Shown: one piece after another, positions 55,297-62,864 of the stretch
How positions within the stretch are numbered: position 1 is the first letter of the stretch
How the letters are laid out: every line of letters starts with the position of its first letter
The notes under the pieces: generated by a model
The model's input: the letters and a program-made list of their open reading frames with translations, nothing else
What the model was told of the DNA's origin: nothing
Databases searched by the model: none
Assembly: GCF_040120695.1 (NCBI RefSeq)
Contig: NZ_JBEEAC010000027.1
Coordinates: 20,912-84,911 of the forward strand
Length of the DNA stretch: 64,000 nt
Origin: Plantactinospora sp040120695
Lineage (GTDB): Bacteria > Actinomycetota > Actinomycetes > Mycobacteriales > Micromonosporaceae
Reading direction: 5' to 3'
Position numbers and translations under genes: made by a program

Positions 55297-56172
55297 ATGG
55301 ACGATCAACGGCTGGCGGAGCGGTTCGAGGCGCATCGCGGTCATCTTCGCGCGGTGGCGTACCGGATGCTCGGCTCGCGGAGCGAGGCGGACGACGCCGT
55401 GCAGGAGGCCTGGCTCCGCCTCGCCCGCTCGGACGGGAGGGACGTCGAGAACCTCGGTGCCTGGTTGACCAGGGTGGTGGGGCGAGTGTGCCTGGACATG
55501 CTGCGCGCTCGTCGGGCGCGCCGGGAGGAACCGCTGGAGGCGTACGGGTCCGATCCGCTACCGGTCGACGAGGACGTACCCGACCCTGAGCGCACGGCGT
55601 TGCTGGCCGACTCGGTCGGCGTCGCGCTGCTCGTGGTGCTCGACACGCTGGCACCGGCCGAACGGATCGCGTTCGTGCTGCACGACATGTTCGCCGTACC
55701 GTTCGACGAGATCGCCACGATTCTCGGCCGCTCCTCGGGCGCGGCCAAGATGCTCGCCAGCCGGGCGCGTCGCCGGGTCCAGACGGCTCAGGTGCCCGAC
55801 CCCGACTTCGCCCGCCAGCGCGAGATCGTCGAGGCGTTCCTCGCCGCGGCCCGCGGTGGTGACCTCGACACGCTGCTCTCGGTGCTCGACCCGGACGTCA
55901 CGGCGAGGGCGGACGCCGGGTTGGTGCCCGAGGGGGCGGCGCAGCAGGTCCACGGCGCCCGGGACGTCGCGCGGCAGGCGCTCACCTTCACGCACCGCAC
56001 TCCGCTCGCCCGGGTGGCCCGGGTCGGCGGGCAGGCGGCCATCGCCGTGGTCCCGAACGGGCGCCTCGCTATCGCGATGCTCTTCGCGGTGCGGGACGGA
56101 CGGATCCGGACGATCGACATCCTCGGCGACCCCGCCCGACTGCGGGCACTGGAGGTCGTGATCCTGGAGTGA
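55297..56172 (+). CDS. ECF41-type RNA polymerase sigma factor (SigJ-like), copy 1
   Basis: This 291-residue sigma factor has region 2 (AVAYRMLGSRSEADDAVQEAWLRL), region 4 (ERIAFVLHDMFAVPFDEIATILGRS), and a C-terminal SnoaL-like extension of about 110 residues. The last feature marks the ECF41 group, in which the extension tunes activity in place of an anti-sigma factor. It ends with GDPARLRALEVV, comparable to the NPDKL region of the family. It lies beside an SRPBCC gene. A close paralogue lies at 60871-61743. Confidence 0.92.
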   Translation: MDDQRLAERFEAHRGHLRAVAYRMLGSRSEADDAVQEAWLRLARSDGRDVENLGAWLTRVVGRVCLDMLRARRARREEPLEAYGSDPLPVDEDVPDPERTALLADSVGVALLVVLDTLAPAERIAFVLHDMFAVPFDEIATILGRSSGAAKMLASRARRRVQTAQVPDPDFARQREIVEAFLAAARGGDLDTLLSVLDPDVTARADAGLVPEGAAQQVHGARDVARQALTFTHRTPLARVARVGGQAAIAVVPNGRLAIAMLFAVRDGRIRTIDILGDPARLRALEVVILE

Positions 56173-56183
56173 TCCCCGGTGTT

Positions 56184-56654
56184 TCAACCCGGTGGTTCCT
56201 CGCTGTAGAGCCGGGTGACGGTCTCGGCGACGCAGCACGGCTTGCCGGCCCGTTCCGGTTCGACGGTGACCCGGGTGAGCACCTGCACCGCGCCGTCCGA
56301 CACCGGCGCGACCTCGAGCAGCTCCGCGCCGACCCGGACCGCCTCACCGGTGCGCAGCGGCGCCGGGAACCGCACCCGGTTCAGCCCGTAGTTGATCGCC
56401 AGCCGGATCCCCTCGACCCGGTAGAGGTCGCGCACCAGCACCGGCAGCAGGGACAGCGTGAGAAAGCCGTGTGCGACCGTCGTCCCGTACGGGCCGGCGG
56501 CCGCGCGCTCCGGGTCGACGTGGATCCACTGGTGGTCACCGGTGGCGTCGGCGAACGCGTTCACCCGGTCCTGCTCGATCCGATGCCACGGGCCGGGGCC
56601 GAGCCGCTCGCCGACCGCCCCGGCGAGCTCGGTGAGCGAGGCGAACGTTCTCAT
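56184..56654 (-). CDS. MaoC-family dehydratase
   Basis: This 156-residue hot-dog-fold protein has the hydratase motif in FADATGDHQWIHVDPERAAAGPYGTTVAHGFLTLSL (catalytic Asp and His). It is probably an (R)-specific enoyl-CoA hydratase. ATG 56654 overlaps the stop of the acyl-CoA dehydrogenase by ATGA, so the two are translationally coupled. It ends 11 bases from the converging ECF gene. Confidence 0.93.
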   Translation of the reverse strand: MRTFASLTELAGAVGERLGPGPWHRIEQDRVNAFADATGDHQWIHVDPERAAAGPYGTTVAHGFLTLSLLPVLVRDLYRVEGIRLAINYGLNRVRFPAPLRTGEAVRVGAELLEVAPVSDGAVQVLTRVTVEPERAGKPCCVAETVTRLYSEEPPG

Positions 56655-57823
56655 TCCAGGTGGCCTCCGAGCTTCGTGTAACCGCGGAGCAGGTCCCGCG
56701 AGATGATCAGTCGTTGCATCTCGTCCGTGCCCTCGAAGATGCGCAGCAGCCGGACCTGTCGGTACCAGCGCTCGATCGGCAGTTCCCGGGTGTAACCCAT
56801 GCCGCCGTGGATCTGCAGCACCCGGTCGACCACCCGGTTGACCATGCCCGCGCCGTAGAGCTTCGCCATCGAGGTGGCGTGCCGGGCGTCGTGTCCGGTG
56901 TCGACCGTCCAGGCGGCCCGGAGCACCAGCCAGCGGGCCGCCTCCAGCTCGGTCTCCGAGTCCGCGATCATCCACCCGATCGCCTGGTTGGCGCCGATCG
57001 GCCGGCCGAAGGTCTGCCGGGTGTTGGCGTACTCGATGGCCATCCCCAGGGCGCGTTCGGCGATGCCGAGGGCGTGCGACGGGATCAGGTATCGCCCCTT
57101 GCCGATCCAGCGCATGCCGAGGGCGAAGCCCTGGCCCAGCTCGCCGAGGACGTTGCGGTGCGGCACGCGTACGTCGTCGAAGACCAGCGACGCCGGTCCG
57201 CCCTCCCCCATCGTCTGGATGGGTTCGGACTTCCAGCCCATCGCCCGGTCGACCAGGAACGCGGTCGCTCCGCCGTCGTGCACCCCGCGATCCGGGTCGG
57301 TCACCGCGACGACGATGGCGAAGTCCGCCTCGTTGCCGTTGGTGATGAAGGTCTTCTCGCCGCTCAGCACCCAGTCGTCGCCGTCGCGCCTGGCCCGCAA
57401 CCGGATGTTGGCCACGTCCGAGCCGGCCCCCGGCTCGGTGATGGCGAAGCAGGAGATCCGGTCACCCTGGATGGTGGGGATCAGGAACTCCTCCCGCTGG
57501 GCGGCGTCGGCCTCGAAGAGGATGTTGTCCGCCTCGCCCCCGAACCGGAACGGTACGAAGCTGCGTCCGGTCTCCGTCCAGATCAGCGACTGGGTGACGG
57601 CGGGCAGGGCCATCCCGCCGTACTCCTCGGGGGTGTCCAGGCCCCAGAAGCCGAACGCCTTCGCCTTGAGCTGGAGTTCCCGCAGCTCGTCGCGGCGCAG
57701 CCCGGGCTGGTGGGCCCGTTCCCGGCGCAGCACCTCCGACTCCAGCGGCATCACCTCGTTGCGGATGAAGGCCCGGGCGGTGTCCCGGATCGCCCGCTCC
57801 TCCTCACCGAGCGAGAAGTCCAC
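56651..57823 (-). CDS. Acyl-CoA dehydrogenase
   Basis: This 390-residue flavoenzyme has CFAITEPGAGSDVANIRLRA, EKTFITNGNEADFAIVVAV and the late QIHGGMGYTRELPIERWYR segment. It is standard length. GTG 57823 is chosen because GGAAGGAC lies seven bases upstream and VDFSLGEEERAIRD is the typical first helix. It sits in a three-gene operon between a FabG-like SDR and a MaoC hydratase, a set suited to acyl-CoA beta-oxidation or modification, and probably controlled by the divergent TetR gene. Confidence 0.94.
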   Translation of the reverse strand: MDFSLGEEERAIRDTARAFIRNEVMPLESEVLRRERAHQPGLRRDELRELQLKAKAFGFWGLDTPEEYGGMALPAVTQSLIWTETGRSFVPFRFGGEADNILFEADAAQREEFLIPTIQGDRISCFAITEPGAGSDVANIRLRARRDGDDWVLSGEKTFITNGNEADFAIVVAVTDPDRGVHDGGATAFLVDRAMGWKSEPIQTMGEGGPASLVFDDVRVPHRNVLGELGQGFALGMRWIGKGRYLIPSHALGIAERALGMAIEYANTRQTFGRPIGANQAIGWMIADSETELEAARWLVLRAAWTVDTGHDARHATSMAKLYGAGMVNRVVDRVLQIHGGMGYTRELPIERWYRQVRLLRIFEGTDEMQRLIISRDLLRGYTKLGGHLE

Positions 57824-57852
57824 GGTGTCGTCCTTCCGTCGGATCGGTGGGG

Positions 57853-58611
57853 TTAGTTCGCACCGCCGTTGACGTAGAGCGTCTGGCCGCTGACGTAGGA
57901 GGCGTCGTCGCTGGCCAGGAACGCGATCACCGCCGCGACCTCCTCGGGCTGGCCGACCCGGCGCAGCGGCGTCTGCTCGGCGAAGTACTTCTGGTGCTCG
58001 GCCGGGGTGGCGCCGACCCGCTCGGCGGTGGCCGCGGTCATCGCCGTGGCGATGTAGCCGGGGGCCACGGCGTTGACGTTGATGTTGAACGGGCCGAGTT
58101 CGATCGCGAGGGTGGCGGTGAGCCCCTGCACCCCGGCCTTGGCCGCCGCGTAGTTGACCTGGCCCCGGTTGCCGAGCGCGGAGCGGCTGCTCAGGTTGAC
58201 GATCCTGCCGTACTTCGCCGGCACCATGTGCCGCTGTGCCGCCTGGCAGCAGTGGAACATGCTGGTCAGGTTGGTGGTGATCACCGCCTCCCAGTCGTCG
58301 GCCGGCATCTTGAACAGCAGGTTGTCCCGGGTGATCCCGGCGTTGTTCACCAGCACGTCGAGCCGGCCGTACGCCGCGACGACCTCGTCGAAGGTGGCCG
58401 ACACCGCCGCGCTGTCGGTGACGTCGCAGCCGTACCCGCTGGCCTTCCCGCCGGCCTGGACGATCTCGTCGGCGGTCTGCCGCGCCCGGTCGGCGGCCAG
58501 GTCCAGGACGGCCACGGCGGCTCCCTCGGCGGCGAGCCGCCGGGCGGTGGCCGCACCGATCCCCTGGGCCGCCCCGGTGACGACGGCGACCCGGTCGGCG
58601 AATCTGCCCAC
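57853..58611 (-). CDS. FabG-like 3-oxoacyl-ACP/CoA reductase
   Basis: This 252-residue SDR has the cofactor motif GAAQGIG, NNAG, catalytic Ser in NLSSRSA, and YAAAKAG. The sequence closely follows FabG proteins (GRIVNLSSRSALGNRGQVNYAAAKAG). GTG 58611 follows GAGGAG. It is the first gene of the operon with the acyl-CoA dehydrogenase and MaoC hydratase and is divergent from the TetR regulator. Confidence 0.94.
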   Translation of the reverse strand: MGRFADRVAVVTGAAQGIGAATARRLAAEGAAVAVLDLAADRARQTADEIVQAGGKASGYGCDVTDSAAVSATFDEVVAAYGRLDVLVNNAGITRDNLLFKMPADDWEAVITTNLTSMFHCCQAAQRHMVPAKYGRIVNLSSRSALGNRGQVNYAAAKAGVQGLTATLAIELGPFNINVNAVAPGYIATAMTAATAERVGATPAEHQKYFAEQTPLRRVGQPEEVAAVIAFLASDDASYVSGQTLYVNGGAN

Positions 58612-58819
58612 GTTGCACTCCTCGCTGGGTGGATGCGGGTGACCTGGGAGGACTTCCGCGCGGGACGGGGCTCCCGGATCCCTGGGCCGGCGGGTGTCCC
58701 GGCCGTTGCCCGTTAAACTATCGCTGGAAGTTTTTCCCCGCCACCCCCGATCGGCGCGGGAGGCACACGAGTCCGGTCCGGCGGCGGATCGCGGCCACCG
58801 AGGAGGAGGACGACCGAGC

Positions 58820-59473
58820 ATGCCCCGCCCCCGCCAGGCCCTGTTGAGCCGGCAGCGGATCGTCGACGCCGCAGCCGCGATCATCGACGCCGAGGGACTG
58901 GACGCGCTCTCCACCCGCCGACTCGCCACCACACTCGGGGTACGCGGTCCGTCACTCTACAACCACTTCGCGACCAAGGACGAGATCCTCGACGCGGTCG
59001 CCGACACCATCACGGCGAAGGTGGACGTCTCCTACTTCGCCACCCACGACTGGCGGGACGCCCTGCGGCTGTGGGGTCACTCCTACCGACGGGCGCTGGC
59101 CGCACACAGCAACATCGTGCCGTACCTGGCCCAGGGGCCGGGGCGGCGGCCGGCGGCGTTGGCCATGGCGGACGCCGTCTACGGCGGGCTGGTCAAGGCC
59201 GGTTGGCCACCGGCCCGGGCCACCCATATCGGCGCGCTGATGCGCTACTTCGTGACCGGTTCGGCGCTCGGGTCGTTCGCCCGGGGCTTCGTCGGGGATC
59301 CGCAGCTCTACACCGCCCGCTATCCACACCTCGGCCAGGCGCACCGGCTCGCCGAGCATCAGCGCAGCGTCGACGAGGGTGCGTTCGCGCTCGGCCTGGA
59401 TGCCCTGATCGACGGGCTGGCCCGGACCTACGAGCGGATCGTCGGCCCGCTGCCACCGCCGCCGGCGCGCTGA
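58820..59473 (+). CDS. TetR-family regulator
   Basis: This 217-residue repressor has an N-terminal helix-turn-helix (RIVDAAAAIIDAEGLDALSTRRLATTLGVRGPSLYNHF) and a C-terminal ligand domain of the TetR_C type. ATG 58820 is preceded by an AGGAGGAGGA run. It is divergent from the FabG/ACAD/MaoC operon, with 208 bases between, and probably represses that operon in response to an acyl-CoA or similar ligand (inference). Confidence 0.93.
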   Translation: MPRPRQALLSRQRIVDAAAAIIDAEGLDALSTRRLATTLGVRGPSLYNHFATKDEILDAVADTITAKVDVSYFATHDWRDALRLWGHSYRRALAAHSNIVPYLAQGPGRRPAALAMADAVYGGLVKAGWPPARATHIGALMRYFVTGSALGSFARGFVGDPQLYTARYPHLGQAHRLAEHQRSVDEGAFALGLDALIDGLARTYERIVGPLPPPPAR

Positions 59474-59573
59474 CCGGCCACCCTTCTCGGCGGTCTTCCC
59501 AGGCGGGCCAGACGCGCCAGCGACGGCGTCCGGACGGCTCCGCGGCGGCTTCTCGGCGGGGCGCGGCGGCAGC

Positions 59574-59685
59574 GGCTCCCGGCGGGTGCGGCGGTCAGCG
59601 GCGGCTCTCGGCGGTGGCAGCGGCTGCCGGCGGTGGCAGCGGCTCTCGGCGGCGGCTCCCGGCGGGTGCGGCGGTCAGCGGCGGC
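59574..59685. repeat. GC-rich direct repeat region (32 bp, two perfect copies)
   Basis: A 32-bp unit occurs at 59574-59605 and 59654-59685, separated by further GGCGGTGGCAGCGGCT-type repeats. The second copy covers the stop codon of the small membrane-protein gene on the minus strand. Confidence 0.85.
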
Positions 59686-59782
59686 GCATGGCGTACCAAG
59701 CCGCGCCGGCCACCACGGCAGCAAGCGGCACCAGGCAGCAGACGAGGGTCAGTAGAAGATGCCACGGCTTGAGAGCGCCCAT
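59675..59782 (-). CDS. 35-residue single-span membrane protein with a TatA-like start
   Basis: ATG 59782 opens MGALKPWH, the same opening used by many actinobacterial TatA proteins, followed by a hydrophobic span of about 20 residues (LLLTLVCC...AVVAGAAW) and an AMRRR end. The amphipathic helix of TatA is absent. It is too short for standard gene calls. Similar MGALKPWH microproteins exist in actinomycetes to my recollection, which supports it as a real gene. No strong ribosome site is visible (AGGGTCACC). Confidence 0.65.
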   Translation of the reverse strand: MGALKPWHLLLTLVCCLVPLAAVVAGAAWYAMRRR

Positions 59783-59853
59783 GCCCGGTGACCCTAACCG
59801 ACGGGCACCGTGCCGCTCCGGCCGGCCACCGCCGGCCGGATCCGATCCGATCC

Positions 59854-59885
59854 GCGGACGGTCGGGTCAGCGGACGGTCGGGTCA
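59854..59885. repeat. 16-bp perfect tandem duplication covering the DsbA-gene stop codon
   Basis: GCGGACGGTCGGGTCA occurs twice in a row (59854-59869, 59870-59885). The last three bases of the second copy are the minus-strand stop codon of the DsbA-family gene. Confidence 0.88.
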
Positions 59886-60533
59886 GCGGCTGCCGGCCGC
59901 CGAGCCCTGGTGGGCGGTACGCAGCGCGGAGAGGAACGCCTCGACCGGCTGGGCGCCGGAGATGCCGTACCTGCGGTCGAGCACGAAGAACGGCACGCCG
60001 CTGGCACCGAACGCCCGGGCCTGCGCGATGTCGGCCTCGACGTCCTTGGCGTACTCGTCGCCGGCCAGCACCCGACGGGCCGCCTCGGCCGGTACCCCGA
60101 CCTCGGTGGCGAGCCGGACCAGGGTCTCGGCGTCGTCGACGTTCTCCCCCTCGACCAGGTTCGCCCGCATCAGCCGCTCGTGCAGCTCGGTGCCGAGCCC
60201 GTACGGCCGGGCCAGGTGGGTCAGGCGGTGTGCGTCGAAGGTGTTGGCCATGATCGACCGGTCGAGGTGGTAGTCCAGTCCCTCCTCGGCGGCGAGCGAG
60301 GTCACGTGCTCCTGCATCGCGGCGACCTGGGCCGGCGAGGCGCCGAGCTTGGCCCGCAGGGCCTCCGGCACCGGCTGGGGCTTCCCCTTCGGGTACGACG
60401 GGTCGAGCTGGAAGCTTCGCCAGACGACCTCGACCTCGTCGGCGTGCGCGAACTGCCCGAGTGCCGTCTCCAGCCGTCGCTTCCCTAGGTAGCACCACGG
60501 GCAGACGATGTCGGACCACACTTCGAGTTGCAC
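59883..60533 (-). CDS. DsbA-family oxidoreductase (FrnE-like)
   Basis: This 216-residue thioredoxin-fold protein with an inserted helical domain has a CPWC active site in WSDIVCPWCYLGKRRL near the start and the cis-Pro loop in GASGVPFFVLDRRYGISGAQP. There is no signal peptide, so it is cytoplasmic, like FrnE. GTG 60533 follows GAGGAGA. It is 17 bases downstream of a small Cys-tailed protein gene on the same strand. Confidence 0.93.
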   Translation of the reverse strand: MQLEVWSDIVCPWCYLGKRRLETALGQFAHADEVEVVWRSFQLDPSYPKGKPQPVPEALRAKLGASPAQVAAMQEHVTSLAAEEGLDYHLDRSIMANTFDAHRLTHLARPYGLGTELHERLMRANLVEGENVDDAETLVRLATEVGVPAEAARRVLAGDEYAKDVEADIAQARAFGASGVPFFVLDRRYGISGAQPVEAFLSALRTAHQGSAAGSR

Positions 60534-60550
60534 TGATCTTCTCCTCGGTT

Positions 60551-60733
60551 CTACCGGCAGGTTCCGTCCGCGCACACCGGGGCGTCCTCGTCGGCGGTGA
60601 GCATCACCAGACCCGGTACCGCCGGAAGCGGCGCCGGGTCTGTCGGCTCGTCACCTGGTTCGTCCGGTCCGGCGGGCGGTCGAGCGGCCGACCCGGCTGC
60701 CGCCAACTCCGCCTCCGGCCTGGTCAGACTCAT
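60551..60733 (-). CDS. Small acidic protein with C-terminal CADGTC motif
   Basis: This 60-residue acidic, Pro/Ala-rich protein ends in PVCADGTCR, with the only two Cys at the very end. ATG 60733 follows GGGGAG; GTG 60736 directly in front is an alternative. It lies immediately upstream of the DsbA/FrnE gene, so the CxxxxC tail may be its redox partner or substrate (inference). I do not recognise a family. Confidence 0.7.
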   Translation of the reverse strand: MSLTRPEAELAAAGSAARPPAGPDEPGDEPTDPAPLPAVPGLVMLTADEDAPVCADGTCR

Positions 60734-60870
60734 CACGGCTCCCCTGTTGATCCCTGTTGGTAACCTACGCGCTCACCGAGCCCGGCCGCACCCGGCTGTG
60801 TTCAGGGCGACCCTCGACGGGGTGAGCCCGCGCGCACCGCGACGACATCCCCGCCGCCCGAGGGCTCGGG

Positions 60871-61743
60871 TCAGTCGCCCACCATCGCGATGTCGAGTTC
60901 GCGCAACTGCTCCGGGTCGGCGACCGCGTCCAGCGCGATGATCCGACCGTTGCCGACGACGAAGCTGATGGCGATCCGGACCCGCCCGCCGGCCACCACC
61001 ACCGCACCCGGCGCGCCGTCGATGACGGCGGTCCGCGCGCCCTGGGCCCGGCCGGCGAAGAAGCCGGCGACCTGCTCCGCGCCGCGCAGTTCGGCGCGGC
61101 CGCCCAGCCGGGCGGCGACGCGGTCGGCCCGGATCACCACGTCCGGGTCGAGCAGGGCGAGCAGCGTGCTGACCTCGCCGCCGCGCGCGGCGGTGAGGAA
61201 GGCATCCACGATCTCGCGCTGGCGCGGCAGGTCCGCCTCCGGAGTGGCGGCCTCCGCCTGGATCCGGCGACGGGCCCGGCTGGCGAGCTGCCGGGCCGCG
61301 GCCGGGCTGCGCCCGACGATCGGGGCGATCTCGTCGTAGGAGACCGCGAAGAGGTCGTGCAGGACGAAGGCCAGCCGCTCGGCCGGGGTGAGGGTCTCCA
61401 GCACCACCAGCAGGGCCAGCCCGACCGAGTCGGCCAGCATCGCCTCGCGCTCCGGATCGGCCTGTTCGCCGGTCGCGACGGGTTCGACGGTACGGGCATC
61501 GAGCGGTTCCTCGCGGCGGGAGCCGCGCGACCGGAGCATGTCCAGGCAGATCCGGCCGACCACCGTGGTCAACCAGGCGCCGAGGTTGTCGACTCCGGTG
61601 GTGTCGGTCCGGCTCAGCCGTAGCCACGCCTCCTGGACCGCGTCGTCCGCCTCGGTCGACGACCCGAGCATCCGGTACGCCACGGCGCGCAACTGGGCCC
61701 GGTTCCGCTCGAACCGCTCGGCCAGCAGGTCCTTGTCACTCAC
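60871..61743 (-). CDS. ECF41-type RNA polymerase sigma factor (SigJ-like), copy 2
   Basis: This 290-residue paralogue of the sigma factor at 55297 has region 2 (AVAYRMLGSSTEADDAVQEAWLRL), region 4 (ERLAFVLHDLFAVSYDEIAPIVGRS) and a C-terminal SnoaL-like domain ending ADPEQLRELDIAM. It is divergent from an AhpD-like gene whose promoter region contains the ECF41 target TGTCACA-N16-CGTC. It probably activates that gene, the standard arrangement for this group. Confidence 0.94.
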   Translation of the reverse strand: MSDKDLLAERFERNRAQLRAVAYRMLGSSTEADDAVQEAWLRLSRTDTTGVDNLGAWLTTVVGRICLDMLRSRGSRREEPLDARTVEPVATGEQADPEREAMLADSVGLALLVVLETLTPAERLAFVLHDLFAVSYDEIAPIVGRSPAAARQLASRARRRIQAEAATPEADLPRQREIVDAFLTAARGGEVSTLLALLDPDVVIRADRVAARLGGRAELRGAEQVAGFFAGRAQGARTAVIDGAPGAVVVAGGRVRIAISFVVGNGRIIALDAVADPEQLRELDIAMVGD

Positions 61744-61795
61744 GGTAGAGCCCTCACTTCGTCGTCCTTGTCCAAATTGTGAGCTATGCCACTTT

Positions 61796-61822
61796 TGTCA
61801 CAGCATCGTCACCGGGATCGTC
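61796..61822 (+). promoter_or_regulatory. ECF41 target promoter (TGTCACA-N16-CGTC)
   Basis: TGTCACA at 61796-61802 and CGTC at 61819-61822 match the published ECF41 -35 and -10 elements. They lie about 75 bases ahead of the AhpD-like gene and next to the divergent ECF41 gene. Confidence 0.85.
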
Positions 61823-61896
61823 ACTACAGCGACGGACGAGGACGGGCCGGCGTGACAACGACACCGCCCGAACTCAAGATCGCAAGGGAGACAGTC

Positions 61897-62355
61897 ATGC
61901 AGGCACGGATCAACAACCCCGCCGCGCTCCTGCCGGAGGCGGTCAAGGCGGTCAACCTGCTCTACAAGGAGATCCACTCCGTCGGACTGCCGGCGTCCAC
62001 GCTGGAACTCGTACACCTGCGGACCAGCCAGATCAACGGGTGCGGTGCGTGCGTGGACAGCGGCGCCCGGGCCGCGAAGAAGAACGGCGAGACCGACGAG
62101 CGACTCTTCGCGGTGGCGGCCTGGCGGGAGACGCCGTACTTCACCGACGCCGAGCGCGCGGCGTTGGCGCTCGCCGAGTCGGCCACCCGGCTGGCCGACC
62201 GGGCCGACGGCGTGCCGGACGAGATCTGGGCGGACGCGGCCAAGCACTTCGACGAACGGGAGTTGGCGGCCCTCGTACTCTGGATCGCCACCACCAACCT
62301 CTTCAACCGGATCAACGTCACCACCCGGCAGCCGGCCCCGCAGAACTGGGGCTGA
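61897..62355 (+). CDS. Carboxymuconolactone decarboxylase / AhpD-family protein
   Basis: This 152-residue AhpD-like protein has the redox CxxC motif in INGCGACVDSGARAAKKNGETDERL. Members reduce peroxides or act as decarboxylases. AAGGGAG precedes ATG 61897. It is the probable target of the divergent ECF41 sigma factor, a pairing seen widely in actinobacteria. A perfect hairpin terminator follows it. Confidence 0.94.
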   Translation: MQARINNPAALLPEAVKAVNLLYKEIHSVGLPASTLELVHLRTSQINGCGACVDSGARAAKKNGETDERLFAVAAWRETPYFTDAERAALALAESATRLADRADGVPDEIWADAAKHFDERELAALVLWIATTNLFNRINVTTRQPAPQNWG

Positions 62356-62384
62356 CCGCGCAATCGTCGATCCTGACCAGCATT

Positions 62385-62413
62385 CGCGGGTGGCGGCCGG
62401 GCCGCCACCCGCG
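62385..62413. terminator. Perfect 13-bp-stem terminator after the AhpD gene
   Basis: CGCGGGTGGCGGC and GCCGCCACCCGCG pair exactly around a 3-base CGG loop, 30 bases past the stop. Confidence 0.85.
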
Positions 62414-62548
62414 AGGTCCTTTCCGAGCCCTTCCCGGCCCCCGTCCGACCCCCGAGATGGTCCGGAAGTTCTCCGTAACTTTCGGTCACGTCCCTCCGGA
62501 TCTCGGGTACCCAGCGGTCATTCCGGCCGACGAGCCGCCGTCCCGACC

Positions 62549-62662
62549 GGTCAGTCAATACACTGACCTGCGGAAACAACCTCGGAGCGAATCGCTACCA
62601 GCAGACGGTTTCCGCAATATTTCCGGGAAGCGTTGACATGTGACCGGAACCCGACGAATACT
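62549..62662 (+). promoter_or_regulatory. Xylanase promoter with several operator-like palindromes
   Basis: The 509-base gap before the xylanase holds the terminator above, then GGTCAGT-CAATAC-ACTGACC (62549-62568), GCGGAAAC and GTTTCCGC 30 bases apart (62570-62577, 62608-62615), and AGCGA-A-TCGCT inside them. A promoter-like TTGACA (62633-62638) and GAATAC (62656-62661) with 17-base spacing follow. The remaining 200 bases before the start show nothing I recognise. Confidence 0.6.
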
Positions 62663-62864
62663 GTCGCCATCGGCAGACCTCCACCACTGTCGATGGCTTA
62701 CCACCACGTTCCGCTCCTCCGGTTGTCGACCGCGCGACGACCGGCCCACCACCACCGCGCCGTACGACGCTGGCGCCCGGTGCCCGTTACCGGGGGCTGA
62801 CAGCCCTGCCGGGTCGTACCGCGCCGCTGGCCCCCGCCAGCCACCACGAGGAGGAAGCAGCTAG

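Noticed and set aside
37581..58611. One combined polyketide cluster joining the ACP-KS operon with the FabG/ACAD/MaoC genes at 56-58.6 kb
   Set aside because: The two sets are separated by about 14 kb of unrelated genes, and the latter has its own TetR and coupling, so a shared pathway is not supported.
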